Positions 1-7,692 of a DNA stretch of 11,903 bases are shown here, piece by piece. This stretch comes from Phyllobacteriaceae bacterium (GTDB taxonomy: Bacteria > Pseudomonadota > Alphaproteobacteria > Rhizobiales > Devosiaceae): positions 1 through 11,903 of the forward strand of contig JAAZLP010000446.1 in the NCBI GenBank assembly GCA_012799265.1. The letters run 5' to 3'. Within the stretch, counting starts at the first letter, position 1; each line of letters opens with the position of its first letter. Made by a program: the position numbers and the translations under genes. The notes under the pieces are model-generated. The model was not told the DNA's origin. It saw nothing but the letters and a program-made list of their open reading frames with translations, and ran no database searches.

Positions 1-1142
1 ACCGGGCGTTCCTGGATCTTGTGCATGCCCAGAATACCCGACTGCGGGGCATTGAGGATCGGCGTCGACATCAGCGAGCCATAGACACCACCATTGGAGA
101 TGGTGAAGGTGCCGCCCTGCATGTCTGCCATGGAAAGCTGACCGTCGCGGGCCTTCTTGCCGAGATTGGCGATTTCCTTTTCGATCTCGGCAATCGACAT
201 CTGGTCTGCATTGCGCACGACCGGCACAACCAGACCCTTATCGGTACCGACAGCGACGCCTATATGGGCGTACTGCTTGTAGATCAGGTCGTCGCCATCG
301 ATCTCGGCGTTAACTGCCGGAATTTCCTTGAGGGCGTGCACGACGGCCTTGGTGAAGAAGCCCATGAAGCCAAGCTTGACGCCATGCTTCTTCTCAAACA
401 GCTCCTTATAGGAGTTGCGCAGGTCCATAACCGGCTTCATGTCCACTTCGTTGAAAGTGGTGAGCATGGCAGCGGTATTCTGCGCATCCTTGAGGCGGCG
501 TGCGATAGTCTGACGCAGACGGGTCATCTTCACGCGTTCTTCGCGCGAAGCATCATCAGCAGCGACCGGCGCACGAGCGGCCTTGGGCGCTTCTGCCTTG
601 GGGGCAGGAGCAGTTTCAGCAGCCGGACGGACCAGCGAGGCCAGAACGTCTTCCTTGAGGACTTGGCCAGCCTTGCCCGAACCAGCGATCGCGCTGGCGT
701 CGAGGCCCTTTTCGTTGATCAGCTTCTGAGCCGATGGTGCCGGGGCACGATCGGTGCCAGCGGCAGCCTTGACCGGTTCCGGACCGGCAGCATTGGCGGC
801 AGGCACTTCAGCCTTGACCGGTTCCGGACCGGCAGCATTGGCGGCAGGCACTTCAGCCTTGGCCGGGGTCGGCGCAGCAGCAGGTGCGGAGGCTGCAGCA
901 GCGGCGCCAGCCGCGATGGCACCCAGAAGGGCACCGACGTCTACGGTTTCACCCGGCTTGGCAGCGATGGCTTCGAGGACACCCGAAACCGGGGCCGGCA
1001 CTTCGATGGTGACCTTGTCGGTTTCGAGTTCAACGATGGGCTCATCAGCGTTGACGACATCGCCAACCTGCTTGAACCACTGACCGATGGTGGCTTCGGT
1101 GACGCTTTCGCCCAGCGTCGGCACACGGATTTCTGTCGACAT
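1..1142 (-). CDS. sucB: Dihydrolipoyllysine succinyltransferase, E2 of 2-oxoglutarate dehydrogenase (3' end missing)
   Basis: E2 moves the succinyl group from E1 to CoA on a swinging lipoyl arm and forms the core of the cytoplasmic 2-oxoglutarate dehydrogenase complex. The start ATG (1142-1140) follows an AAGGA ribosome site at 9 nt. I translated 380 codons by eye. Residues 2-77 are a lipoyl domain with the ELETDKVT motif, so K43 is the predicted lipoylated lysine. Residues 78-135 are an Ala/Pro linker that contains a duplicated 15-residue unit. Residues 136-171 are a peripheral subunit-binding domain (SAQKLINEKGLDASAI). From about residue 200 the catalytic acyltransferase domain begins (RLRQTIARRL, FNEVDM, TISNGGVYGS). 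The frame is still open at the window edge, at KIQERPV, so the catalytic HxxxDG-type motif lies outside. It is the second gene of the sucA-sucB pair, 24 bp after sucA. Identification as SucB/OdhB rather than another E2 rests on the adjacent sucA. The alternative symbol is odhB. Confidence 0.97.
   Translation of the reverse strand, partial: MSTEIRVPTLGESVTEATIGQWFKQVGDVVNADEPIVELETDKVTIEVPAPVSGVLEAIAAKPGETVDVGALLGAIAAGAAAAASAPAAAPTPAKAEVPAANAAGPEPVKAEVPAANAAGPEPVKAAAGTDRAPAPSAQKLINEKGLDASAIAGSGKAGQVLKEDVLASLVRPAAETAPAPKAEAPKAARAPVAADDASREERVKMTRLRQTIARRLKDAQNTAAMLTTFNEVDMKPVMDLRNSYKELFEKKHGVKLGFMGFFTKAVVHALKEIPAVNAEIDGDDLIYKQYAHIGVAVGTDKGLVVPVVRNADQMSIAEIEKEIANLGKKARDGQLSMADMQGGTFTISNGGVYGSLMSTPILNAPQSGILGMHKIQERP
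766..855 (-). repeat. Perfect 45-bp tandem duplication within the sucB linker
   Basis: Bases 766-810 and 811-855 are identical over 45 bp, and the identity runs 6 bp further (856-861). In the protein this gives two copies of a 15-residue unit (residues 95-109 and 110-124, KAEVPAANAAGPEPV), followed by KA. The length is a multiple of three, so the frame is kept. The unit lies in the flexible Ala/Pro linker between the lipoyl and subunit-binding domains, where length is usually tolerant. Exact identity at the DNA level suggests a recent duplication. Confidence 0.95.
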
Positions 1143-1166
1143 GGAAAATGTTCCTTTTTCTTTGGG

Positions 1167-4100
1167 CTACTTGGCAAATGCGTCGTCGAGGAAGGCCTGG
1201 AGCTGTTCGAGGTGAACGCTCATACGACCTGTTGCCGGGGAGGCAGCGGCGGCACGACCGACATAGCGGACGCGCTGACCGGTACGACCCATCTGGTCGA
1301 GAACCCATTCGACGTAGGGCTGAATGAAGGCCCATGCGCCCATATTGCGCGGTTCTTCCTGGCACCAGATGACTTCTGCATTCGGGAAGCGGCTCAGCTC
1401 GTCCAGCAGCGCCTTGGCCGGGAACGGGTAGAGCTGCTCAATACGGAGCAGATAGACATCGTCGATGCCGCGCTTTTCGCGCTCTTCGAGCAGGTCGTAA
1501 TAGACCTTGCCGGTGCAGAGCACGACACGACGGATCTTCTGGTCGCCCACCAGACGAATCGTCGTCTTGGGCACACCCGGTGCTTCCGCATCGTCCCACA
1601 GCAGACGGTGGAAGACGCTATCCGGACCCAGTTCGACCAGACCAGAGACGGCGCGTTTGTGGCGCAGCAGGCTCTTGGGCGTGAACAGGATCAGCGGCTT
1701 GCGGAAGTCACGCTTCAGCTGGCGACGCAGGATGTGGAAGTAGTTGCCGGGCGTGGTGCAATTGGCAACCTGCATGTTGTCTTCAGCACACAGCTGGAGG
1801 AAGCGCTCGGGACGTGCGGAGGAGTGCTCCGGGCCCTGCCCTTCATAGCCATGCGGCAGCAGCATCACGAGGCCCGACATGCGGAACCACTTGCGTTCGC
1901 CCGATGAGATGAACTGGTCGATGACGACCTGCGCACCGTTCACGAAGTCACCGAACTGGGCTTCCCAGAGGGTCAGCGCCTTTGGTTCGGCGAGCGAGTA
2001 GCCATATTCAAAGCCCAGCACAGCCTCTTCCGAAAGCATCGAGTTGATGACTTCGTAACGGGACTGGTCGTCGCTCAGATGGTTGAGCGGCGTATAGGAC
2101 TTGTTGTCGACCTTCTGGTCGTTCAGCACCGAGTGACGCTGACTGAATGTGCCGCGTTCGCAGTCCTGACCGGACAGACGCACCGGGTGACCTTCGGTGA
2201 CGAGGGTACCAAAAGCGAGGGCTTCTGCCGTCGCCCAGTCGATGCCTTCGCCGCTCTCGATCGCCGCCAGGCGGTTGTCGAGGAAGCGCTTGACCGTCTT
2301 GTGGACAGCAAAGTCTGCCGGAACCTGGGTGAGCTTGGTGCCGATCTCGACGAGCTTGTCGAGTGCAACACCGGTCTGGCCTCGGCGTGGACCTTCGAGT
2401 TCCGCGGGCTTGAAATCCTTCCAGGCGCCATCGAGCCAGTCGGCCTTGTTCGGACGGTAGTTCTGACCGGCTTCAAACTCGGCTTCGAGCTGGGCCTTCC
2501 AGTTTGCCTTCTGCTGATCGATCTCCGCCTGGGTGAGCAGGCCTTCGGCGATCAGCTTTTCCGAATAGATCTCCAGAGTGGTCTTGTGAGACCGGATCTT
2601 GGAGTACATCAGCGGCTGGGTGAAGCTCGGCTCGTCGCCTTCGTTGTGACCGAAGCGACGGTAGCAGAACATGTCGATGACGACAGGCTTGCCGAACTTC
2701 TGGCGGTATTCGACGGCGACCTTGGCGGCAAAGACCACAGCTTCCGGATCGTCACCATTCACGTGGAAGACCGGCGCTTCAATCATCTTGGCCACGTCGG
2801 TCGGGTATGGCGACGAACGCGAATAGATGGGCGAGGTTGTGAAACCGATCTGGTTGTTGATCACGAAGTGGATCGAACCACCGGTGCGGTGACCCTTGAG
2901 GCCAGAGAGACCAAAGCACTCAGCAACAACGCCCTGCCCTGCAAAGGCGGCGTCGCCATGGATCAGCAGCGGCAGCACCATCGAACGGTCTGGCTTGCCT
3001 TCCTGTTCGATATTGACCAGCTGGCCGGACGGCGAAATGTGCTTGTCCTGCTTGGCGCGGGCCTTGCCGAGCACAACCGGGTCCACGATTTCGAGGTGGG
3101 ACGGGTTAGCGGTCAGAGACAGGTGGACATTGTTGCCATCAAAAGCACGGTCTGCGGAAGCACCGAGGTGGTACTTCACGTCGCCCGAACCTTCGACGTC
3201 ATCCGGATAGAAGGCGCCGCCCTTGAATTCGTGGAAGAGAGCGCGATGCGGCTTGCCCAGAACCTGGGTCAAGACGTTGAGACGTCCACGGTGCGCCATG
3301 CCAAGGACGATGTCCTTGATGCCCAGGGCGCCGCCGCGCTTGATGATCTGCTCAAGTGCCGGGATAGTGGCTTCACCGCCATCAAGACCGAAACGCTTGG
3401 TGCCGGTATACTTGACGTCGAGGAACTTTTCGAAGCCTTCGGCCTCGATCAGCTTGTTGAGGATCGCCTTCTTGCCTTCCGGGGTGAAGGTGATTTCCTT
3501 ATCCGGACCTTCGATGCGTTCCTGGAGCCACTGCTTTTCTTCCGGATCGGAGATGTGCATGAACTCGATGCCCATCGTGCCGCAATAGGTGCGGCGGAGG
3601 ATGGCGAGCATCTCGGGAATGGTGGCGAATTCCAGCCCCAGGTAGAAGTCGATGAAAATCTTGCGATTGAAGTCGGCTTCGGTGAAGCCATAGCTCTTCG
3701 GATCCAGCTCCGGGGCCGGCTCGTCAGCCTTCAGATGCAGCGGATCGAGATCGGCATGCAGGTGACCGCGCATACGATAGGCGCGGATCATCATGATGGC
3801 ATGGATGGAGTCACGGGTGGCCTGAAGCACATCAGCAGCGCTCGGCGTCGGCTTGCCCTCGGCCGCGGCCTTGGCGGCGGTGGCCTTCTGGGTCTTGACG
3901 GCGATGTCGCCCCAATTGCCGTCCAGCGCGCTAACCAGCTCACCACTTTCGGCGAGCGGCCAGTCCTTGCGGCTCCAGCTTGGGCCGTCAGCGTTCAGCT
4001 GGGCGACACCATCGCTGTCGTCAAGCTTCGAGAAGAAGCTCGACCAGGTCGCGTCGACGCTGGCAGGATCGGTCTTATATCGGGAATAGAGTTGCTCGAT

Positions 4101-4169
4101 GTAATCAGCGTTCCCCCCATAGAGGAAGGAGGTCAGCAAGAACGTGTCGTTCTTTTCCTGTCGTGTCAT
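1167..4169 (-). CDS. sucA: 2-oxoglutarate dehydrogenase E1 component
   Basis: E1 is the thiamine-diphosphate enzyme that decarboxylates 2-oxoglutarate and succinylates the E2 lipoyl arm. The product from this start is 1000 residues, a normal full length. From that start, the N-terminal helix FLYGGNADYIEQLY (about residues 15-28) is the usual E2-contact segment of this family. GMAHRGRLNVL is at 290-300 and SLTANPSHLEIVDP at about 351-364. The thiamine diphosphate/Mg site runs from GDAAFAGQG (405-413) to the Asn pair in VINNQIGFTT (438-439). The FGHNEGDEP motif follows, and the C-terminal pyrimidine-binding domain contains MLLPHGYEGQGPEHSSARPE. I chose ATG 4169-4167 (MTRQEKND) because homologues begin at this point. 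An upstream in-frame ATG at 4199 would add ten residues, but its AAAGG abuts the ATG with no spacing. Neither start has a strong ribosome site. sucB follows after 24 bp, and sucD ends 321 bp upstream. The alternative symbol is odhA. Confidence 0.97.
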   Translation of the reverse strand: MTRQEKNDTFLLTSFLYGGNADYIEQLYSRYKTDPASVDATWSSFFSKLDDSDGVAQLNADGPSWSRKDWPLAESGELVSALDGNWGDIAVKTQKATAAKAAAEGKPTPSAADVLQATRDSIHAIMMIRAYRMRGHLHADLDPLHLKADEPAPELDPKSYGFTEADFNRKIFIDFYLGLEFATIPEMLAILRRTYCGTMGIEFMHISDPEEKQWLQERIEGPDKEITFTPEGKKAILNKLIEAEGFEKFLDVKYTGTKRFGLDGGEATIPALEQIIKRGGALGIKDIVLGMAHRGRLNVLTQVLGKPHRALFHEFKGGAFYPDDVEGSGDVKYHLGASADRAFDGNNVHLSLTANPSHLEIVDPVVLGKARAKQDKHISPSGQLVNIEQEGKPDRSMVLPLLIHGDAAFAGQGVVAECFGLSGLKGHRTGGSIHFVINNQIGFTTSPIYSRSSPYPTDVAKMIEAPVFHVNGDDPEAVVFAAKVAVEYRQKFGKPVVIDMFCYRRFGHNEGDEPSFTQPLMYSKIRSHKTTLEIYSEKLIAEGLLTQAEIDQQKANWKAQLEAEFEAGQNYRPNKADWLDGAWKDFKPAELEGPRRGQTGVALDKLVEIGTKLTQVPADFAVHKTVKRFLDNRLAAIESGEGIDWATAEALAFGTLVTEGHPVRLSGQDCERGTFSQRHSVLNDQKVDNKSYTPLNHLSDDQSRYEVINSMLSEEAVLGFEYGYSLAEPKALTLWEAQFGDFVNGAQVVIDQFISSGERKWFRMSGLVMLLPHGYEGQGPEHSSARPERFLQLCAEDNMQVANCTTPGNYFHILRRQLKRDFRKPLILFTPKSLLRHKRAVSGLVELGPDSVFHRLLWDDAEAPGVPKTTIRLVGDQKIRRVVLCTGKVYYDLLEEREKRGIDDVYLLRIEQLYPFPAKALLDELSRFPNAEVIWCQEEPRNMGAWAFIQPYVEWVLDQMGRTGQRVRYVGRAAAASPATGRMSVHLEQLQAFLDDAFAK

Positions 4170-4204
4170 CGCTTTTTGTGCGAGGCGCCGCCCCGCCATC
4201 CTTT

Positions 4205-4227
4205 AAAAACGAACCGGCAAGCCGGCC
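4205..4227 (-). terminator. Terminator-like hairpin with T-run in the sucA leader (possible attenuator)
   Basis: On the minus strand GGCCGG, loop CTTG, CCGGTT forms a stem of four GC pairs plus two G-T pairs. It is followed by CG and then five T (plus-strand aaaaa at 4205-4209). It lies 35 nt before the chosen sucA ATG. The stem is short, so it may be only a weak pause or terminator. A role as an attenuator is inference. Confidence 0.35.
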
Positions 4228-4253
4228 TGAACGCGGTCCCTTTTGTCTCGATC

Positions 4254-4281
4254 GGATACTGACCGCTTATCCTTAGTATCC
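4254..4281. promoter_or_regulatory. 7-bp inverted repeat in the sucA leader, with a motif shared with the mdh leader
   Basis: GGATACT (4254-4260) and AGTATCC (4275-4281) are perfect inverted arms separated by 14 bp. The spacing suits either a hairpin or a dimeric protein site. Bases 4262-4275, which fill the gap and the first base of the right arm, match the mdh leader at 7693-7706 in 13 of 14 positions (ACCNCTTATCCTTA on the plus strand). The function is unknown. Confidence 0.4.
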
Positions 4282-4445
4282 TGTTAAGTGTACGCGCCCT
4301 GAGCGGGAGCGTGGCTCAATTGTGAGTGACCTTAGTCAAGCCGTGACCAGCATCACCCTATGTAGAACGCGCGGCCGAATGACGGTCGCGCCTTCAATCT
4401 TTGGCTACAACATTACGCAACGCGCAATATTGGTAGATTTAGTCA

Positions 4446-4479
4446 GCAGCAAGACGCTCAACCAGATGCGTCTTGCTGC
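4446..4479 (-). terminator. Strong 12-bp hairpin just after sucD, lacking a T-run
   Basis: GCAGCAAGACGC (4446-4457) pairs perfectly with GCGTCTTGCTGC (4468-4479) around a 10-base loop. It begins 12 nt past the sucD stop codon. The bases after it on the minus strand are TGACTAAATC, so it is not a classical intrinsic terminator. It could stabilise the sucCD mRNA 3' end, mark a processing point, or act with Rho. The hairpin is seen directly. Its role is inferred. Confidence 0.55.
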
Positions 4480-4490
4480 AAATTTTCAGG

Positions 4491-5393
4491 TCAGCCCTTG
4501 AGGACTTCCACCAGCGTGGTGCCAAGGCGTGCCGGGGATGGCGAGACCTTGATGCCAGCCGCTTCCATGGCCGCGATCTTGGATTCCGCGTCACCCTTGC
4601 CGCCCGAAACCACAGCACCGGCATGGCCCATGGTGCGGCCCTTCGGAGCGGTACGGCCAGCGATGAAGCCAGCCATCGGCTTCTTGCGGCCCTTCTTGGC
4701 TTCGTCGATCAGGAACTGAGCTGCGTCTTCTTCAGCCGCGCCACCGATTTCACCGATCATGATGATGGACTCGGTTGCTTCGTCGGCAAGGAACATCTCG
4801 AGCACGTCGATGAACTCGGTGCCCTTGACCGGGTCACCGCCGATACCGACGGCGGTGGTCTGGCCGAGGCCCTCATTGGTGGTCTGGAACACAGCTTCGT
4901 AGGTCAGCGTGCCGGAGCGCGAAACGATCCCCACCGAACCCTTGCGGAAGATCGAGCCCGGCATGATACCGATCTTGCATTCTTCCGGGGTAAGGATGCC
5001 CGGGCAGTTCGGGCCGAGGAGGCGAGACTTCGAGCGTTCCAGGCGCGCCTTCACGCGCACCATGTCCGCAACCGGGATACCCTCGGTGATGCAGGTAATG
5101 AACGGGATCTCGGCTTCGATCGCCTCGATGATCGCATCGGCAGCGCCGGCGGGCGGCACGTAGATGACCGATGCATCCGCGCCAGTGCGTTCCTTGGCTT
5201 CAGCAACCGTTGCGAAAATCGGCAGGCTTTCACCCTTCGAACCGGTCCAGGTTTCGCCGCCCTTCTTGGGGTGGATACCCCCGACCATCTGCGTGCCGTA
5301 ATAGGCCAGCGCCTGTTCGGTGTGGAAGGTGCCCGTCTTGCCGGTCAGGCCCTGGACGAGGATCTTCGTGTCTTTGTTTACGAGAATAGACAT
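4491..5393 (-). CDS. sucD: Succinyl-CoA synthetase, alpha subunit
   Basis: This is the CoA-binding and phosphohistidine subunit of succinate-CoA ligase. It interconverts succinyl-CoA and succinate with formation of ATP or GTP, and works as a heteromer with SucC. The 300 residues match the usual length. The CoA-binding Rossmann domain begins with LVQGLTGKTGTFHTEQ (12-27). GPNCPG is at 127-132, the SRSGTLTYE signature at 158-166, and GIGGDPVKGTEF at 183-194. The active-site histidine is H257 in GRTMGHAGAVV. Start ATG 5393-5391 has AAGGA at 9 nt. It follows sucC by 18 bp and is clearly in the same transcript. The product converts the succinyl-CoA made by SucA-SucB. No unusual residue was seen. 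Confidence 0.98.
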   Translation of the reverse strand: MSILVNKDTKILVQGLTGKTGTFHTEQALAYYGTQMVGGIHPKKGGETWTGSKGESLPIFATVAEAKERTGADASVIYVPPAGAADAIIEAIEAEIPFITCITEGIPVADMVRVKARLERSKSRLLGPNCPGILTPEECKIGIMPGSIFRKGSVGIVSRSGTLTYEAVFQTTNEGLGQTTAVGIGGDPVKGTEFIDVLEMFLADEATESIIMIGEIGGAAEEDAAQFLIDEAKKGRKKPMAGFIAGRTAPKGRTMGHAGAVVSGGKGDAESKIAAMEAAGIKVSPSPARLGTTLVEVLKG

Positions 5394-5411
5394 GTGTTCC
5401 GGTCCTTCAAA

Positions 5412-6605
5412 TTAGCCGTTGACCGCTGCGACGATCTTCTTCGCCGCGTCGTCCAGATCGTCTGCTGCCGTAATGGCCAGACCGGATTCGTTGAGGATCT
5501 TCTTGCCAAGCTCGACATTGGTGCCTTCGAGACGCACCACCAGCGGCACCTTCAGCCCCACTTCCTGCACAGCTGCCACGACGCCTTCAGCGATCACGTC
5601 GCACTTCATGATGCCGCCGAAGATATTGACGAGGATGCCCTCGACCTTCGGATCGGCCGTGATGATCTTGAACGCTGCCGCGACCTTTTCCTTGCCGGCA
5701 CCGCCGCCAACGTCACAGAAGTTCGCCGGCTCTTTGCCGTAGAGCTTGATGATGTCCATGGTCGCCATGGCGAGGCCCGCGCCGTTCACCATGCAGCCGA
5801 TATTGCCGTCCAAGGCCACGTAAGCGAGGTCCCACTTGGAGGCTTCGATTTCCTTGGCATCTTCTTCGGTTTCATCGCGCAAGGCGCGGATGTCATCGTG
5901 ACGGAAGAGCGCGTTGCCGTCGAAGGAAACCTTGGCGTCGAGGACACGCAGGTGGCCATTTTCCATAACGATCAGCGGGTTGATCTCGAGCAGAGCCATG
6001 TCCTTTTCGACAAAGGCCTTGTAGAGGATCGGGAAGAGGCTCTTGGCATCTTCCGCAGCAGCGCCGGTCAGCTCGAGAGCCTTGGAGATGGCAGCCACGT
6101 CCGCATCAGTGACACCGGCTTCCGGATCGATCGCGATGGTGTGGATCTTTTCCGGCGTGTCGTGCGCCACAGCTTCGATGTCCATGCCGCCTTCAGTCGA
6201 GACGACAAAAGCGATACGGCCAACCGAACGATCAACCAGCAGCGAGCAATAGAGTTCGCGGGCGATGTCAGCGCCATCTTCGATGTAGAGACGGTTGACC
6301 TGCTTGCCAGCGTCACCGGTCTGCGCCGTCACCAGCGTGTTGCCGAGCATTTCCTTGGAGAAGGTGACAACGTCTTCGATGGTCTTGGCCAGACGAACGC
6401 CACCCTTGGCGTCCGGACCCAATTCCTTGAACTTGCCCTTGCCGCGACCGCCGGCATGGATCTGCGACTTGACGACATAGAGCGGGCCGGGCAGCGACTT
6501 CGCTGCAGCCTCGGCTTCGTCGGCCGAGAAAATGGCGACGCCAGCAGCGACGGGTGCACCATATTCCTTCAGCAGCGCTTTAGCCTGATGTTCATGGATG
6601 TTCAT
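5412..6605 (-). CDS. sucC: Succinyl-CoA synthetase, ADP/GDP-forming beta subunit
   Basis: This is the nucleotide- and succinate-binding subunit of succinate-CoA ligase. At 397 residues it is a normal full length. An ATP-grasp domain covers about residues 1-235, with K46 and the GGRGKGKF loop (52-59) for nucleotide, and LLEINPL (205-211) and D223 for metal. The C-terminal ligase domain has N274 and GGGAGKEKV (300-308). GGIMKCD (330-336) and VRLEGTNVELG (357-367) are the succinate/CoA-side signatures. ATG 6605-6603 has AAGGGG at 6 nt. It is first of the sucC-sucD pair. mdh ends 91 bp upstream, with a terminator between. ATP versus GTP preference cannot be told from these motifs. Confidence 0.98.
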   Translation of the reverse strand: MNIHEHQAKALLKEYGAPVAAGVAIFSADEAEAAAKSLPGPLYVVKSQIHAGGRGKGKFKELGPDAKGGVRLAKTIEDVVTFSKEMLGNTLVTAQTGDAGKQVNRLYIEDGADIARELYCSLLVDRSVGRIAFVVSTEGGMDIEAVAHDTPEKIHTIAIDPEAGVTDADVAAISKALELTGAAAEDAKSLFPILYKAFVEKDMALLEINPLIVMENGHLRVLDAKVSFDGNALFRHDDIRALRDETEEDAKEIEASKWDLAYVALDGNIGCMVNGAGLAMATMDIIKLYGKEPANFCDVGGGAGKEKVAAAFKIITADPKVEGILVNIFGGIMKCDVIAEGVVAAVQEVGLKVPLVVRLEGTNVELGKKILNESGLAITAADDLDDAAKKIVAAVNG

Positions 6606-6662
6606 TGGGTTCCCCTTAGGTGGGCAGACTTGAACCGGACGATTTCTGGAGACCGGAGGGTA

Positions 6663-6687
6663 GAAAAGCCGCCGGCTGACCGGCGGC
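6663..6687 (-). terminator. Intrinsic terminator after mdh
   Basis: GCCGCCGG (6668-6675), loop of four, CCGGCGGC (6680-6687) makes an 8-bp all-GC stem. On the minus strand it is followed directly by TTTTCTA. It begins 9 nt after the mdh stop codon and ends about 58 nt before the sucC start. This is the clearest factor-independent terminator in the window. It implies that sucCD is made either by read-through or from a promoter in the short gap 6606-6662, where I could not find a convincing one. Confidence 0.8.
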
Positions 6688-6696
6688 CCTCAAAGA

Positions 6697-7659
6697 TTAG
6701 GCCAGCTTCGGCGCGATCTTCTTACAAGCCTCGATCAGGCCTTCCACGGCCGCCACGGACTTTTCAAATGCTTTCTGCTCGGCAGAGTTGAGGTCGATCT
6801 CGACAACTTTCTCAACACCGCCCTCACCGATAATCACCGGCACGCCAACATAGGTGCCCTTCACGCCATATTCGCCATCCAGGTAGGCGGCGGACGGCAT
6901 AACGCGCTTCTTGTCCTTGAGGTAGCTTTCAGCCATGGCGATGGCCGATGCTGCCGGGGCGTAGAAGGCCGAACCGGTCTTGAGCAGACCGACGATCTCG
7001 GCGCCGCCATCACGGGTGCGCTGAACGATCTCTTCGAGCTTTTCCTTGCTCATCCAGCCCATCTTCACAACGTCGGTCAGCGGGATGCCGGCGACGGTGG
7101 AGTAACGGGTCAACGGAACCATCGTGTCGCCGTGGCCGCCGAGAACGAATGCGGTGACGTCTTCAGTGGACACGCCAAGCTCTTCAGCGATGAAGTGGAT
7201 GAAGCGCGAGCTGTCGAGAACGCCAGCCATACCGATGACCTTGTTGGCCGGCAGGCCAGAGAACTTCTGCAGCGCCCAGACCATGGCGTCGAGAGGGTTG
7301 GTGATGCAGATCACGAAAGCATTCGGTGCGTACTTGGAGATGCCTGCACCAACCTGCTCCATAACCTTGAGGTTGATTTCGAGCAGGTCGTCACGGCTCA
7401 TGCCCGGCTTGCGGGGTACACCGGCGGTCACGATGACAACGTCTGAGCCTTCGATGTCCTTGTATTCGGACGTACCCTTGAGCGAGACAGCCATGCCCTG
7501 CGGGGGAGCCGACTGGGAGATATCAAGCGCCTTGCCCGGGCCTACGCCTTCGACCACGTCGAACAGGACAACGTCGCCAAGTTCTTTCTGTGCTGCCAGA
7601 AGGGCGAGGGTACCGCCGATTTGTCCTGCACCGATAAGGGCAATTTTCTTGCGCGCCAT
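6697..7659 (-). CDS. mdh: Malate dehydrogenase (NAD-dependent, LDH-like type)
   Basis: It oxidises malate to oxaloacetate with NAD+ in the TCA cycle (cytoplasm). The 320 residues are typical of the lactate-dehydrogenase-like MDH found in alphaproteobacteria. The nucleotide site is GAGQIG (10-15), with D34 at the end of strand 2 indicating NAD rather than NADP. The substrate loop carries R83 and R89 (GVPRKPGMSRDD), and ITNPLD provides N121. D149 and R152 are followed by the catalytic H176 in GGHGDTMVP. R83 in the loop, where a lactate dehydrogenase has Gln, supports malate specificity. ATG 7659-7657 follows GGGAAG at 7 nt. zapE ends 136 bp upstream and a strong terminator follows. The leader shares a motif with the sucA leader. 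Confidence 0.98.
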   Translation of the reverse strand: MARKKIALIGAGQIGGTLALLAAQKELGDVVLFDVVEGVGPGKALDISQSAPPQGMAVSLKGTSEYKDIEGSDVVIVTAGVPRKPGMSRDDLLEINLKVMEQVGAGISKYAPNAFVICITNPLDAMVWALQKFSGLPANKVIGMAGVLDSSRFIHFIAEELGVSTEDVTAFVLGGHGDTMVPLTRYSTVAGIPLTDVVKMGWMSKEKLEEIVQRTRDGGAEIVGLLKTGSAFYAPAASAIAMAESYLKDKKRVMPSAAYLDGEYGVKGTYVGVPVIIGEGGVEKVVEIDLNSAEQKAFEKSVAAVEGLIEACKKIAPKLA

Positions 7660-7692
7660 ATGTGTTCTTCCCAGACTGCGTTGATTTGGCGC

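Larger units (their letters stand above)
4170..4490. other. 321-bp spacer between sucD and sucA; probable sucA leader
   Basis: No credible gene is seen here. Read on the minus strand, the spacer holds a 12-bp hairpin just after sucD and an imperfect palindrome at 4412-4428 (arms match at 6 of 8 positions). It also has a direct repeat of GGTCAC with a 17-bp period (4326-4331 and 4343-4348), a 7-bp inverted repeat at 4254-4281, and a small hairpin followed by five T just before sucA. A TTGACT at 4339-4334 looks like a -35 box, but no good -10 lies 16-18 bp downstream, so I do not call a promoter position. Its size compared with the 18- and 24-bp gaps nearby suggests that sucA has its own promoter here. 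Confidence 0.6.

Noticed and set aside
21..1907. A 628-codon plus-strand open frame opposite sucB and sucA
   Set aside because: It lies antisense to two well-recognised genes. Its protein is rich in Arg, His, Gly and Asp with no known domain. Long antisense frames are common opposite GC-rich genes with strong codon bias.
2079..4262. A 727-codon plus-strand open frame opposite sucA
   Set aside because: The opposite strand codes a complete, motif-rich SucA. The antisense product has no recognisable features and its frame simply mirrors codon usage.
4334..4339. TTGACT (minus strand) as the -35 box of a sucA promoter
   Set aside because: No acceptable -10 sequence lies 16-18 bp downstream (the bases there read like AGCCAC), so I did not call a promoter.
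4412..4428. Imperfect palindrome ATTACGCAACGCGCAAT as a regulator site
   Set aside because: Only 6 of 8 arm positions match and I know no family with this exact site. It is mentioned only in the description of the spacer.
4473..6791. A 772-codon plus-strand open frame opposite sucD and sucC
   Set aside because: It spans two real genes and their intergenic gap as an antisense shadow. No domain was recognised.
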